63,532 nt of DNA. It comes from Acinetobacter sp. GTDB lineage: Bacteria > Pseudomonadota > Gammaproteobacteria > Pseudomonadales > Moraxellaceae. Position 1 is the stretch's first letter, and each line of letters begins with the position of its first letter. The stretch lies in contig JAITLL010000063.1 of the NCBI GenBank assembly GCA_031277915.1, forward strand, positions 1 through 63,532. Direction: 5' to 3'. The notes under the pieces are model-generated. The model did no database searches, was not told the DNA's origin, and was given only the letters and a program-made list of their open reading frames with translations. A program made the translations under genes and the position numbers. Positions 46,719-56,530 of the stretch are shown here, piece by piece.

Positions 46719-47234
46719 ATGCCTACATTAGATGAAATGACAACAGTAACTGACGATCAGTCAGAATTATCCATGTCAGTTTTAATGACACCCGACATGG
46801 CAAATTTTTCAGGTAATGTTCATGGTGGAACAATTCTAAAATTTTTAGACCAAGTAGCATATGCTTGTGCAAGCCGTTATTCGGGTAGTTATGTTGTGAC
46901 CTTATCTGTAGATAAAGTTAATTTTAAAGAACCGATTTATGTAGGTGAGCTTGTTACATTTTTAGCAAGTGTTAACCATGTAGGACGTACTTCAATGGAA
47001 GTGGGTATCCGAGTGGAAGCCCAAAATATTCAAAAACGTAGCATTCGTCATACCAATAGCTGTTATTTCACTATGGTTGCTGTAGATGAAAAGGGTAAGC
47101 CGTGTGAAGTACCACAATTAAATCTGAATACTGAGTGGAAACGCTGCCGATTTGAAGCAGCAGAACATCGTAAAGTTTTGCGTTTACAAGAAAATCATAA
47201 TCCTTCTTGTAGTATGTATAAGAAAACTTCTTAA
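46719..47234 (+). CDS. acyl-CoA thioesterase, hotdog fold
   Basis: A 171-residue protein with the hotdog signature MTPDMANFSGNVHGGTILKFLDQVAYACASRYSG, typical of YciA/BFIT-like acyl-CoA hydrolases. They release CoA from fatty acyl-CoA in the cytoplasm. The catalytic aspartate would be in FLDQVAYACA. I keep the first ATG at 46719; one at 46737 is possible. It is a single gene followed by a strong terminator. Confidence 0.88.
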   Translation: MPTLDEMTTVTDDQSELSMSVLMTPDMANFSGNVHGGTILKFLDQVAYACASRYSGSYVVTLSVDKVNFKEPIYVGELVTFLASVNHVGRTSMEVGIRVEAQNIQKRSIRHTNSCYFTMVAVDEKGKPCEVPQLNLNTEWKRCRFEAAEHRKVLRLQENHNPSCSMYKKTS

Positions 47235-47235
47235 A

Positions 47236-47280
47236 AAAAAAAGATCGAACCGCAGCATGGTTCGATCTTTTTTTGTTTTT
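47236..47280 (+). terminator. terminator after the thioesterase gene
   Basis: An 11-bp stem AAGATCGAACC / GGTTCGATCTT flanked by an A tract and a T tract, so it may work in both directions. Confidence 0.85.
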
Positions 47281-47351
47281 TTACCTGAAATTAACGTCCT
47301 GTTTCATTCCAGTAAAATTATCTCTGAGCTTGGAGGAGAGTACAGAGATAA

Positions 47352-47546
47352 TTAATGAGTTGCAGGAGCAACTTCAGAAGCAGAACCTACCGCTTCAGAT
47401 GCAGCATTTGCAGTGTTTGCTTGTTCTTGAGTTGAAACTACAACTTTATCTTCAGGAGCATGAACTTTATCATGTTTAGAAGCAGCAAAAGTTGAAGCAG
47501 CAGTTAAAGCGAGAGTAGTAGCGAGTAAAGTTTTAGCTAATTTCAT
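47352..47546 (-). CDS. small secreted protein of unknown function
   Basis: A 64-residue protein: signal peptide MKLAKTLLATTLALTAASTFA cleaved after AASTFA, then a low-complexity mature part of about 43 residues rich in Ala, Val, Glu and Ser. The ATG has an AAGGA site upstream. Small exported proteins of this sort are frequent in Acinetobacter. The 496-bp gap behind it (47547-48042) is AT-rich with no gene visible; promoters for both flanking genes must be there. Confidence 0.75.
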   Translation of the reverse strand: MKLAKTLLATTLALTAASTFAASKHDKVHAPEDKVVVSTQEQANTANAASEAVGSASEVAPATH

Positions 47547-48042
47547 TTTATGGCATCCTTAAATCTATTGATAAATAAATTAAACTTAATAGTCCATACA
47601 TCAAATATGTATTTGAGAACGATTAAGCTAGGAGACATGCTAAGCCGCACTGAGCATTACATCAATTAACTTAACAATCTATTACGGCTATCTTAACAAT
47701 ATGAAATATATGACCCGTTTATGTGCGTCTAATGTAAAATTAAAGTGCTAATTACGGTCTAAAAATGTGAAAGAATATTTCCTGTTGGGTAAAAAAAACT
47801 CAAGTTAGTTACAGAAACAAAACACTCTGGCATGAATTATGAATGTCCATAAATAGAATATTCCGTTTAATTGTTTATTATTTAAAGTTAATTTAGATAC
47901 TTAATGAGATTTATGTCTCATTTTTAGTGTTTGAACTGAATAATTGAAAAGTATATCTTCAAAATGAAAAAATATTTTCATGATATATAAACAGTGATAT
48001 ACCTTAAAACAGATTTTAAAACCTTGTTGATTTGAGCCGCTT

Positions 48043-49041
48043 GTGAAATTAATTGCCCAAAAAACTGTTCCTACCCATATTATTTCAGGATTTTTAGGGG
48101 CTGGGAAAACGACCTTGTTGCAGCATTTATTAAGCCAGAAACCTAAAGATGAAGTATGGGCTGTATTAATGAATGAGTTTGGGCAAATTGGGGTAGACCA
48201 GAAACTCTTACCGCAAGAACAAGGTTATGCCGTAAAAGAATTATTAGGTGGCTGTTTATGTTGTAGTAGCCAACTTCCTATGCATATTGCTTTAGCCCGG
48301 TTGTTAAATGAACAAAAGCCAGACCGACTATTTATTGAACCGACTGGGCTTGGGCATCCTTCGCAATTATTTGATCAGTTAACTGAACCTCATTGGCAAA
48401 ATAGCTTGGCTATACGTGCATTGGTGACGGTTGTCGATGGTAGTCGTTTGCATGACACCAATTGGGTTAAACAAAACCTTTATGAGAACCAGTTAAAAGC
48501 TGCCCAGATTGTGGTGGTGTCTCATGCTGACATGATGACTTTTGAAGATGATCCAGCGCTTGATGAGCTTCAAAAAGAATATCAGCCTTATGGGCAGCAG
48601 TGGTTGAAGAGCGAACATGGCCAACTTGAGCTTGAGCAAATAGATGTAGCTGCTCGTCTAACTGAACGATCTATACAACCTTTGCTTAAGATTCAAAAGC
48701 AAATGACTGAAGCCGAGGCTGCAAAAGAAATTCATCAATTGCCTTATCATTATGTTGAGTCTGCGCAGGGTTACATTGTTGCAGGTTGGAAATTACCTAA
48801 ACGTTGGAAATTCGAATTTTATGCTTTGCTCGATTTACTCTGTGCACAGCAAGATTGGCTACGTATTAAAGGTATTTTCAATACCGATCAGGGCTGGAAA
48901 ACATTTAACTTTAATCCTGAGCAGTTTAATTACAAGTCGGGCGAAGAAAGTATTGATAACCGCATAGAAATCATTGGTCAACATAATCATGACTGGTTCG
49001 CATTTGAAACAGACTTATTAGCTTGCAGAATTGATGAATAG
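48043..49041 (+). CDS. COG0523 (CobW/ZigA-like) metal-chaperone GTPase
   Basis: A 332-residue GTPase of the G3E family. The P-loop SGFLGAGKTTLL (about 16-27), the metal motif GGCLCC near 69-74 and the base-recognition segment VVSHADMM (in place of NKxD) are visible. These enzymes insert zinc or other metals into client proteins. The start is GTG at 48043. No Zur-box was recognised upstream, so regulation by zinc is not shown. The C-terminal CobW domain is complete. Confidence 0.88.
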   Translation: MKLIAQKTVPTHIISGFLGAGKTTLLQHLLSQKPKDEVWAVLMNEFGQIGVDQKLLPQEQGYAVKELLGGCLCCSSQLPMHIALARLLNEQKPDRLFIEPTGLGHPSQLFDQLTEPHWQNSLAIRALVTVVDGSRLHDTNWVKQNLYENQLKAAQIVVVSHADMMTFEDDPALDELQKEYQPYGQQWLKSEHGQLELEQIDVAARLTERSIQPLLKIQKQMTEAEAAKEIHQLPYHYVESAQGYIVAGWKLPKRWKFEFYALLDLLCAQQDWLRIKGIFNTDQGWKTFNFNPEQFNYKSGEESIDNRIEIIGQHNHDWFAFETDLLACRIDE

Positions 49042-49070
49042 AGAACATTGAAAAATAGCTCAATGTTCTC
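49041..49070. terminator. inverted repeat between convergent genes
   Basis: A perfect 10-bp stem GAGAACATTG / CAATGTTCTC around ten AT-rich bases, starting on the last base of the GTPase stop. There is no T tract, so termination is likely but not certain. Confidence 0.5.
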
Positions 49071-49082
49071 AAAGGGAGACAT

Positions 49083-50345
49083 TTAGTTTTTTATATTAAG
49101 TATCTGTTTTGCTTGTTGATGATCGATGTCTTTTTCCCAATGTGCAATGACTACGGTAGCAACGCAGTTACCAATGAGGTTTGTACAAGCACGGATGATT
49201 CCAATAAACCAATCTACAGACAGTAAAAGTACTAAGCCAATTGCAGGTAAGCTTGGAATAACTGAAAGTGTAGCCGCAAGAATGACTAAAGCTGACCCAG
49301 GAATACCATGTGCACCTTTAGAGGTAATCAGTGAAACTAGCAAAATAGCTAACAAGTCATGCATGGAAAGATCGATATTGCAGGCCTGTGCAATAAAGAT
49401 CACACCTAAAGTTAAGTAAATTGAAAAGCCATCTAAGTTAAAAGAATAACCGGTTGGAATAACCAGACCCACAGTTGAATCTTTAATTCCCAAGTTTTTG
49501 AGCTTTTTCATCACTTGCGGAAGAACTGAGTCTGAAGATGCAGTACCTAAAACAATGGCAAGTTCATCTTTTAAATAGCCCACAAATTTGAAAATATTGA
49601 GACCCGTAAGTTTTAGAATTGAACCTAGAACAATTACAACGAATACAATGCAGGTCGTGTAAAACAGTAAAACTAAATAACCAAGTTGTAAGAGCGAGTC
49701 TAAACCAAATTTAGCAGTGGTATAGGCAACTGAGCCAAACACGCCGAGAGGTGCCAAACAGATAATCAGCCCCATAATTTTAAAGAAGACTTCAGAGAAT
49801 GCTTCAAGTGCCTGACGTACCAATTCTGCTAAATGTTTAGGAATTAAAAGTAAAGAGATGCCAAATAAAATCGCGATGAGTAAAACTTGTAAAATATCAC
49901 CGTTAGCAAAAGCAGCAGTGAATGTTTTCGGAATAATGTTGAGTAGAAACTCCGAACCTGTATGCATGCCATGAGCGCGTTCAGTATAGGTACTTAAATC
50001 TTTAGCATCTAAATGGGTAATATCAATATTCATACCGATGCCTGGTTTAAAGACATAAGCAACAATAATTCCCAAAATTAAAGCAATACTGGTGACTACT
50101 TCAAAATAGAGAATCGTTTTTGCACCGACTTTGCCCATTTTTTTAATGTCGTTTGCACCATAGATTCCGAGCACCACAACACAAAAAACAATCGGAGCAA
50201 TTAACATTTTAATGAGAGAGATAAAACCGTCGCCGAGAGGTTTTAAAGCGAGCGAGAAATCATGAAAACTAAGCCCTACTGCAATTCCAAGAAGTAAAGC
50301 GCAGAGAACTTGTAGAAATAGACTACGTTTAAGTTTTTGCCACAT
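49083..50345 (-). CDS. dctA: dicarboxylate/amino-acid:cation symporter, DctA-like
   Basis: A 420-residue inner-membrane transporter of the DAACS family, with the start LFLQVLCALLLGIAVG, the serine-rich re-entrant loop LGTASSDSVLPQVMKKLKNLG, the TGYSFNLDG motif and DWFIGIIRACTNLIGNCVATVV near the end. It takes up C4-dicarboxylates (succinate, fumarate, malate) or acidic amino acids with sodium or protons. DctA is the likeliest family member; GltP-type glutamate transport cannot be excluded. Confidence 0.85.
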   Translation of the reverse strand: MWQKLKRSLFLQVLCALLLGIAVGLSFHDFSLALKPLGDGFISLIKMLIAPIVFCVVVLGIYGANDIKKMGKVGAKTILYFEVVTSIALILGIIVAYVFKPGIGMNIDITHLDAKDLSTYTERAHGMHTGSEFLLNIIPKTFTAAFANGDILQVLLIAILFGISLLLIPKHLAELVRQALEAFSEVFFKIMGLIICLAPLGVFGSVAYTTAKFGLDSLLQLGYLVLLFYTTCIVFVVIVLGSILKLTGLNIFKFVGYLKDELAIVLGTASSDSVLPQVMKKLKNLGIKDSTVGLVIPTGYSFNLDGFSIYLTLGVIFIAQACNIDLSMHDLLAILLVSLITSKGAHGIPGSALVILAATLSVIPSLPAIGLVLLLSVDWFIGIIRACTNLIGNCVATVVIAHWEKDIDHQQAKQILNIKN

Positions 50346-50535
50346 AAGTCATTAAATAGAGAGAAAGGGATACAAACCCTTTCAAGCAAAAAGCCCGCCA
50401 ACTTTGAAAGTACTTTGATGTTTTGGAATAAGATGCAAATTTAGAGTGAAAGAAGTTTTGTATTACTGAGTTTTTTCTATAATTTTTTAATTAAAATCGA
50501 GTATTCTTAGCGCCAAATTTTTGGACATATCAACT

Positions 50536-51066
50536 ATGGCGCTTAAAGCAACAATTTATAAAGCAGATTTGAATATTGCCAATATGGATGACCATATTTA
50601 TGGTGATTATCAACTGACGCTTGCCTTACATCCTTCAGAAACTCTAGAACGATTAATGGTTCGTGTCATGGCATTTGCACGTTTTGCCAGTGATAGCCTT
50701 GAGTTTACCAAAGATCTTTTTGAGACCGATGAGCCAGCACTCTGGCAAAAAGATTTAACAGGCCAGTTAGAAAACTGGATTGAAGTGGGTTTACCTTCTG
50801 AAGATAAAGTAAAAAAAGCCAGTGCCCGTTGTAAAAATGTGGCAATCGTTGCCTATGGTTCACAGGTCGAAGACTGGTGGAAGAAAAATAGTAAAATTAA
50901 AACATTGAGTAATGTTCAGGTCTGGCAAATCGCTTCTAAAAGTACTGCAGAGCTAGAGCAACTTTGTGAGCGCACTATGCAGTTGCAGTTAAATGTTATG
51001 GACTCAGAATGGACCGTACTTGGTGAAAATGGCCAAGCGAATGTCGTGTGGACTCAATTACAGTAA
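50536..51066 (+). CDS. yaeQ: YaeQ family protein
   Basis: A 176-residue protein that begins ALKATIYKADLNIANMDDHIYGDYQLTLALHPSET and matches YaeQ in length and sequence. The fold belongs to the restriction-endonuclease-like superfamily; its role is poorly known. I use the ATG at 50536; the frame starts at a TTG further up without a ribosome site. Confidence 0.9.
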   Translation: MALKATIYKADLNIANMDDHIYGDYQLTLALHPSETLERLMVRVMAFARFASDSLEFTKDLFETDEPALWQKDLTGQLENWIEVGLPSEDKVKKASARCKNVAIVAYGSQVEDWWKKNSKIKTLSNVQVWQIASKSTAELEQLCERTMQLQLNVMDSEWTVLGENGQANVVWTQLQ

Positions 51067-51153
51067 AATTGAAAAGCGCAACAAAACTTACAAGTTCACT
51101 TGCTAGACTAAAGATTGAGTCTGAACTGTGAAATTAAATGAAACGGAAATGTT

Positions 51154-51495
51154 ATGATCACTGAATTAGAAATTATCGATTTAAAAGTAGGCGAAGGTAA
51201 AGAAGCGGTTAAAGGTGCTCTAATTACGACTCACTATACGGGGTGGTTAGAAGACGGTACTCAATTTGATTCTTCGATTGATCGCGGAAATTATTTTGAA
51301 TGTGTGATTGGTACTGGTCGTGTCATTAAAGGGTGGGACCAAGGCATTATGGGTATGAAAGTTGGCGGAAAACGTAAACTTATTGTTCCTGCACATTTAG
51401 CGTATGGCGAACGTAAAATGGGTAAGATTATTCCGGCAAACTCAAATTTGATTTTTGAAATTGAATTATTTGATGTGAAAACCCGTGATGAATGA
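51154..51495 (+). CDS. FKBP-type peptidyl-prolyl cis-trans isomerase
   Basis: A 113-residue single FKBP domain without a signal peptide, so cytoplasmic. The family residues are seen in THYTGWLEDGTQFDSSIDRG, VIKGWDQGIMGMKVGGKRKL and PAHLAYGERKMG...NLIFEIEL. It assists folding around prolines. Between it and pgaB lies 236 bp of AT-rich DNA with no gene. Confidence 0.93.
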   Translation: MITELEIIDLKVGEGKEAVKGALITTHYTGWLEDGTQFDSSIDRGNYFECVIGTGRVIKGWDQGIMGMKVGGKRKLIVPAHLAYGERKMGKIIPANSNLIFEIELFDVKTRDE

Positions 51496-51731
51496 AATCA
51501 AAATTTTTAGATTTTGATTTTATATATGAGCTTTAAATATATATACATTAGTTATTTATATTTTAGCTTAATGAATATTTAAGATTATTTTCAGTTTATT
51601 TGATTATAAAGGTGAACTGAAAAACTGTTCTTTTGAGGCAGTCTGAACCTAAGAGCTAAACGAGTATAAGTTTTGGTCCTTAGGTTTAAATTTCACATAA
51701 ATAATCTATATTGCTATTGAGACGCTATTTC

Positions 51732-53726
51732 ATGATTACCCGCTTTGCATCTCCTTTGTTGAATCTAACGCTTGGCTTAGCTTTAGCAGGCTTGTCAGGT
51801 ATGGCATTAGCTAAGCCTCCTAAAATAGATGCTTCAGAACTTACTGTGATTGGCTATCATGAAATTACCGATACTAAGAATGCCTTAATTCCTCAATATG
51901 CAGTGACCACGAAACAATTTAGTGAGCATATTGATTGGCTGCAAAAAAATGGCTTCCATTTTATTACGGTAGACCAATTAATTCGTGCTCATCAGGGGAA
52001 GGTTTCATTACCGAGCAAGCCAGTTTTATTAACGGTAGATGATGGCTACCAGACTTTTTATCAAAATGCTTATCCGGTCATTAAAGCTAAAAAAATTCCG
52101 GTGGTACTTGCAGTTGTTGGTTCTTGGTTAGAACCAAAAGAAAATCAGAAAGTAGATTTTTCTGGTGAAGAAATTCCACGTGATAAAATCTTAAGCTGGC
52201 CTGAACTTAAAGAGATGCAAGATAGCGGTTTTGTTGAAATTGCAAGTCATAGCTATCATTTACACCGTGGTATTACAGGGAACCCGCAAGGCAACTCTGA
52301 ACCTGCAGCAACCACACGTTTTTATGATGTAAAAACCAAAACGTATGAAAACGACAAGGAATACCAAGCTCGTATTTATAATGATCTGAAAAAGAATAAT
52401 CAGTTACTCAAACAACATGGTATACGTTCGCCACGTATTATGGTGTGGCCATATGGTCGCTATAATATGCAAACGATTCAGATTGCTAAAAAGCTCGGTA
52501 TGCCAGTGACCATCACGCTTGATGATGGGGCAGATCATGCAAAACAGTCTCTACAAAATATGAGTCGTATTTTAGTAGAGGGTGGAATGAGTACCAATGA
52601 TTTGGCTCAAGAGATTAAGAACCGTGAATTAAATTTAACGGATAATAATCGTCCGCAAAAAATCATGCATGTTGATCTCGACTATATTTATGATCCAGAC
52701 CCGCAACAACAAGAGCGTAATTTAGGTAATTTACTCGACCGAATTAATGCGATGGGTGTAAATACAGTTTATTTGCAAGCTTTCGCAGATGCAGATGCTA
52801 ATGGTTCTGCCGATATGGTATACTTCCCAAATCGACATATGCCTATGCGTGCTGATTTATTCAACCGTGTTGCATGGCAAATTCAAACGCGTACTCCTGT
52901 AAGTCGTATTTATGCGTGGATGCCATTATTGGCATGGGAGTTACCAAAGACTGATCCTATATCTAAAGATCTAGTTGTGACTCAACAGGATAAAACGAGT
53001 GGGCATCTCAATATGGGATACATTCGCTTAAGTCCTTTTTCATCTGAAGCACGTCAAACCATCCGTGAAATATATGAAGATTTAGCGAAGTCATCATCTT
53101 TCAATGGAATTTTATTCCATGATGATGTGACTCTGTCTGATTATGAAGATGCAAGCCCTGATGCTTTAAAAGCGTATGCAGAACAAGGTTTACCAACAGA
53201 CTTGGCAAAAATTCGTGGAAATGACGGAGATTTGCAAAAGTGGACTGCATATAAAACAAAATATTTAGATGATTTTGCAATGCAGCTTGTTGATGAGGTA
53301 CGTCAATATGAACCGTTCCTGTTAACAGCACGTAATTTATATGCACAAGTGGCTTTAAAACCATATGCGGAAAATTGGTACTCTCAGTCACTTGAAGAGT
53401 CATTAAACCGTTATGATTTTACTGCCATTATGGCGATGCCTTATATGGAGAAAGTAGATAACGCAGATCAATTTTATAAAGATATGATTGATCGCGTTAA
53501 AAAATATCCAAATGGCATTAAGAAAACAGTTTTTGAGCTACAAGCAACAAATTGGCGTAACAACGAAAAGGTACCTTCAACTGAAATGGCTGCAACAATT
53601 CATTCTCTTTACCAACAAGGTGCAATGCATATTGCATACTATCCTGATGACCCAATTAAAGATCATCCGGATGTTAACGTGATGCATAAAGCATTTGCAG
53701 AAAAGCCATCTCGTCTTGTGCCATAG
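51732..53726 (+). CDS. pgaB: poly-beta-1,6-N-acetylglucosamine N-deacetylase PgaB
   Basis: A 664-residue protein, close to the E. coli PgaB length. A signal segment (LLNLTLGLALAGLSGMALA) leads to the NodB-type deacetylase domain with VIGYHEITD and LTVDDGYQTFY, the histidines in ASHSYHLH, and then a C-terminal glycoside-hydrolase-like domain (HVDLDYIYDPDPQQQERNLGNLLDRI). It partly deacetylates the biofilm polymer so it can be exported. The ATG at 51732 is used; the frame extends 21 bp upstream from a TTG. In E. coli pgaA stands directly before pgaB; no such gene is here. Confidence 0.93.
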   Translation: MITRFASPLLNLTLGLALAGLSGMALAKPPKIDASELTVIGYHEITDTKNALIPQYAVTTKQFSEHIDWLQKNGFHFITVDQLIRAHQGKVSLPSKPVLLTVDDGYQTFYQNAYPVIKAKKIPVVLAVVGSWLEPKENQKVDFSGEEIPRDKILSWPELKEMQDSGFVEIASHSYHLHRGITGNPQGNSEPAATTRFYDVKTKTYENDKEYQARIYNDLKKNNQLLKQHGIRSPRIMVWPYGRYNMQTIQIAKKLGMPVTITLDDGADHAKQSLQNMSRILVEGGMSTNDLAQEIKNRELNLTDNNRPQKIMHVDLDYIYDPDPQQQERNLGNLLDRINAMGVNTVYLQAFADADANGSADMVYFPNRHMPMRADLFNRVAWQIQTRTPVSRIYAWMPLLAWELPKTDPISKDLVVTQQDKTSGHLNMGYIRLSPFSSEARQTIREIYEDLAKSSSFNGILFHDDVTLSDYEDASPDALKAYAEQGLPTDLAKIRGNDGDLQKWTAYKTKYLDDFAMQLVDEVRQYEPFLLTARNLYAQVALKPYAENWYSQSLEESLNRYDFTAIMAMPYMEKVDNADQFYKDMIDRVKKYPNGIKKTVFELQATNWRNNEKVPSTEMAATIHSLYQQGAMHIAYYPDDPIKDHPDVNVMHKAFAEKPSRLVP

Positions 53727-53739
53727 ACGAGGCTGAAAC

Positions 53740-54996
53740 ATGACAATCTTTGCTGTAATATGGTCGCAAGCTTTAAAATTTGTTTTTTATTATCCATTGT
53801 TTATGTCATATCTATGGATGATTGGTGCGATCATATTCTATTGGAAGGAACGTAAGGCTCCCCCTTATGATCAACCAGCTCCATTAGAAAGTTATCCAAA
53901 AGTTGCTGTACTCATTCCTTGCTTTAACGAAGGTGATAATGCTGAGGAAACGATTAGCCATGCTTTAAAACTGGATTATCCTAATTTTGAAGTCATCGCG
54001 ATTAATGATGGTAGCTCGGATAATACGGGTGAAGTGCTGGATCGTTTAGCTGAACAATATGAAAAATTACGTGTTGTTCATCTTGCACAAAACCAAGGGA
54101 AAGCGATGGGCCTACAGGCGGGTAGCCTAATGACCGATGCCGAGTTTTTAATTGGTATTGATGGCGATGCTTTACTTGACCCGCATGCAGCAAAATGGAT
54201 GATTCGTCATTTTATTCAAAATCCAACAGTTGCAGCCGTGACTGGAAACCCCCGTATTCGTACACGTTCAACTTTATTAGGACGTATTCAAGTCGGTGAA
54301 TTTTCTTCGATTGTGGGAATGATTAAACGTGCACAACGTACATTTGGTCGCTTATTTACCGTATCTGGTGTAATTACAGCTTTTCGTAAGAGCGCAGTTC
54401 ACCAAGTCGATTATTGGTCACCGAATATGTTGACCGAAGATATCGACATTACTTGGAAGTTACAACGTGCAGGTTGGGACATTCGTTTTGAACCGAATGC
54501 TTTAGTCTGGATTTTGATGCCTGAAACCCTAAACGGATTGTGGAAACAGCGTTTACGTTGGGCAATGGGTGGGGCACAGGTATTAATTAAAAATATTGAT
54601 GTGTTCACCAAACCAAAATTGAATTTTTTATGGCCTCTCATGTTTGAGCTTTGCTTAACTTTAGTATGGTCATATTTAATGCTGGCAATGGCCTTGTTGT
54701 GGTTGGCACATTTTATTTTACCAGTGCCGGCATTAGCCGTTGTGAGTTCCCCATTTTTACCGTATGGTAGCGGTATTTTATTGGGGGCAACCTGTCTAAT
54801 TCAGTTTGCTTTAAGCAAATGGATGGATAGTCGTTATGAACCGCATCTAGGAAAAAATTATTTCTGGATGATCTGGTATCCATTGGTCTTTTGGCTAATC
54901 ACCATTTCGGCAACCATTGTGGCATTTCCAAAAGTCTTACGACGTGGAGATGAGAAACGAGCACGTTGGGTAAGCCCGGATCGGGGCATTCGTTAG
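53740..54996 (+). CDS. pgaC: poly-N-acetylglucosamine synthase PgaC
   Basis: A 418-residue inner-membrane GT2 glycosyltransferase polymerising N-acetylglucosamine from UDP-GlcNAc. Two N-terminal membrane segments precede the GT2 domain with VAVLIPCFNEG, AINDGSSDNT, the DxD-type GIDGDALL and the processive QRLRWAMGG motif (QxxRW). Three membrane segments follow. It lies 13 bp after pgaB. Confidence 0.95.
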   Translation: MTIFAVIWSQALKFVFYYPLFMSYLWMIGAIIFYWKERKAPPYDQPAPLESYPKVAVLIPCFNEGDNAEETISHALKLDYPNFEVIAINDGSSDNTGEVLDRLAEQYEKLRVVHLAQNQGKAMGLQAGSLMTDAEFLIGIDGDALLDPHAAKWMIRHFIQNPTVAAVTGNPRIRTRSTLLGRIQVGEFSSIVGMIKRAQRTFGRLFTVSGVITAFRKSAVHQVDYWSPNMLTEDIDITWKLQRAGWDIRFEPNALVWILMPETLNGLWKQRLRWAMGGAQVLIKNIDVFTKPKLNFLWPLMFELCLTLVWSYLMLAMALLWLAHFILPVPALAVVSSPFLPYGSGILLGATCLIQFALSKWMDSRYEPHLGKNYFWMIWYPLVFWLITISATIVAFPKVLRRGDEKRARWVSPDRGIR

Positions 54997-55040
54997 ATGA
55001 AATGCAAGAGTCATGAGATTTTAAAGATCGTGCTGTATTG

Positions 55041-55502
55041 ATGTCTGGGGAAAACCGCAGCACTTCGTTAGGTAAAAGAGAAATGAAGACAAATTCGTTG
55101 ATTATTGATTTACGTCGTCAATTACCGTGGCACAAGCGCTATGTTTCTACAACAAGCACAGCCATGATGTGGGGCGGTTGGTTGTTGTTGTGGCGTCCGT
55201 TTGTATTTATCTGGTTATTGGCGGAGCTGCAAAAAACTCATTTGGCACATCGTTTATTTAGTGCCTTTGGTGTGGGAATTGAGCATGGCTTTACAGCACT
55301 CGTTGCTTGTGCAATTGGTTTGTTGCTATGGAGTCATATTTTGCCTGAACGCCGTGTGGGTGGTGATGAACTTGACATGAAGCAGACAGATGATTATGCA
55401 CGCTACTTTGATCTACCTGAGCAAGAAATTGAACAGGGACGTAGCCAAAAAATTACGATAGTTCACCACGATGAATTAGGTAAAATTGTTAGAGTTGAAT
55501 AA
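55041..55502 (+). CDS. pgaD: PgaD, biofilm polymer synthase subunit
   Basis: A 153-residue membrane protein with two hydrophobic segments (TAMMWGGWLLLWRPFVFIWLLAEL and TALVACAIGLLLWSHIL), the layout of PgaD, which supports PgaC and binds cyclic-di-GMP with it. An in-frame ATG at 55083, just before RRQLPWHK, is an alternative start; I keep the first one, which has only a weak ribosome site. Last gene of pgaBCD. Confidence 0.85.
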   Translation: MSGENRSTSLGKREMKTNSLIIDLRRQLPWHKRYVSTTSTAMMWGGWLLLWRPFVFIWLLAELQKTHLAHRLFSAFGVGIEHGFTALVACAIGLLLWSHILPERRVGGDELDMKQTDDYARYFDLPEQEIEQGRSQKITIVHHDELGKIVRVE

Positions 55503-55514
55503 ATCTAATGAATA

Positions 55515-55550
55515 AAAGAAAGCCCACATCATGTGGGCTTTCTTTTTGCA
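55515..55550 (+). terminator. terminator after the pga genes
   Basis: A perfect stem AAAGAAAGCCCACAT / ATGTGGGCTTTCTTT with a T tract; it also serves the convergent minus-strand gene. Confidence 0.85.
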
Positions 55551-55582
55551 TATTCATTCTTATATAGTGATCAGAGTAGGTT

Positions 55583-56371
55583 TTATTTACCTTTAAAATG
55601 AGGTACACGCTTTTGTAGCATGGCAAAGACACCTTCTTGAACGTCTTCTGTTGTGAGTAAAGGCTGTAGATGATTTTGCAATTGATTAAAAGCAGCTTCA
55701 TAGCCTTCATTAATGGCTTCACGTGCAGAGGCAAGGGTGGCTTTTACAGCAAGTGGTGCAGCTTGAGCGATATGTTCCGCAAGTTCTATTGCACGGTTAA
55801 GCTCCGTGCCTTCTGGGCATATTTCTGTAATCAGGTTCATATCAAAAGCTGCTTTTGCATCAAAAGGGTCACCTGTAAGCAAGTAGCGCATAGCTTTGGC
55901 CCAACCCGCAGCTTGAGTAAAGCGTGCGGTCGCGCCGCCAAAAGGTAAGATGCCACGTTGGACTTCCATTTGAGCAAATTGAGTATTCTCACTTGCTAAA
56001 GCAATATCTGCATTAAGAAATAGTTCAATACCAGCCGTATAGCAATAACCTTGTACAGCCACAATTAATGGTTTACTCAGTTTTCGGCCAACTGTACCCC
56101 ACGGATTAATTTCTTCGTCATTAAAATCGAACACACCTGTAGCAAGCTTAGGTTGTAGTTCAACCAAATCTAACCCCGCCGTAAAATGGTCGCCGTGAGC
56201 AAAAATAATCGCACAGCGCAGGTCATTATTATTTTCATATTCGGTGAGTGCAAGTGATAAATCTTTAATAAGGTGGCTATCAAAGGCATTACGTTTTACT
56301 GCTCGATCTAGACCAATTAAAAAGATGTGACCGCGAGTTTCACGGCTGACTTTTCCTTCTTGATTTGACAT
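55583..56371 (-). CDS. enoyl-CoA hydratase/isomerase (crotonase) family protein
   Basis: A 262-residue crotonase-fold protein. Oxyanion-hole segments are AHGDHFTAGLDLVEL and VAVQGYCYTAGIELFLNADIALAS, followed by RGILPFGGATARFTQAAGW. The C-terminal part is typical (ATLASAREAINEGYEAA). In the usual position of the two catalytic glutamates one reads IELFL and RGILPFGG, so the exact reaction (hydration, isomerisation or other) cannot be given. Monocistronic. Confidence 0.87.
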   Translation of the reverse strand: MSNQEGKVSRETRGHIFLIGLDRAVKRNAFDSHLIKDLSLALTEYENNNDLRCAIIFAHGDHFTAGLDLVELQPKLATGVFDFNDEEINPWGTVGRKLSKPLIVAVQGYCYTAGIELFLNADIALASENTQFAQMEVQRGILPFGGATARFTQAAGWAKAMRYLLTGDPFDAKAAFDMNLITEICPEGTELNRAIELAEHIAQAAPLAVKATLASAREAINEGYEAAFNQLQNHLQPLLTTEDVQEGVFAMLQKRVPHFKGK

Positions 56372-56530
56372 ATTCTCATACTCTTTATTTGTCTTTTATT
56401 ATCTTTTAAACAATCATTTTAAAATGATCAAATATAATTTGTTGATGACTTGGTAATTAAAATAAAAGGATGTTGTCAGCATTAGTCAAAAGTGCAACCT
56501 AACATCATTGTTATGTCAGGTTGTATAAGC

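Noticed and set aside
47152-47479. Two plus-strand open frames around the thioesterase terminator
   Set aside because: They run across a strong terminator and antisense to the small secreted protein gene whose signal peptide is clear.
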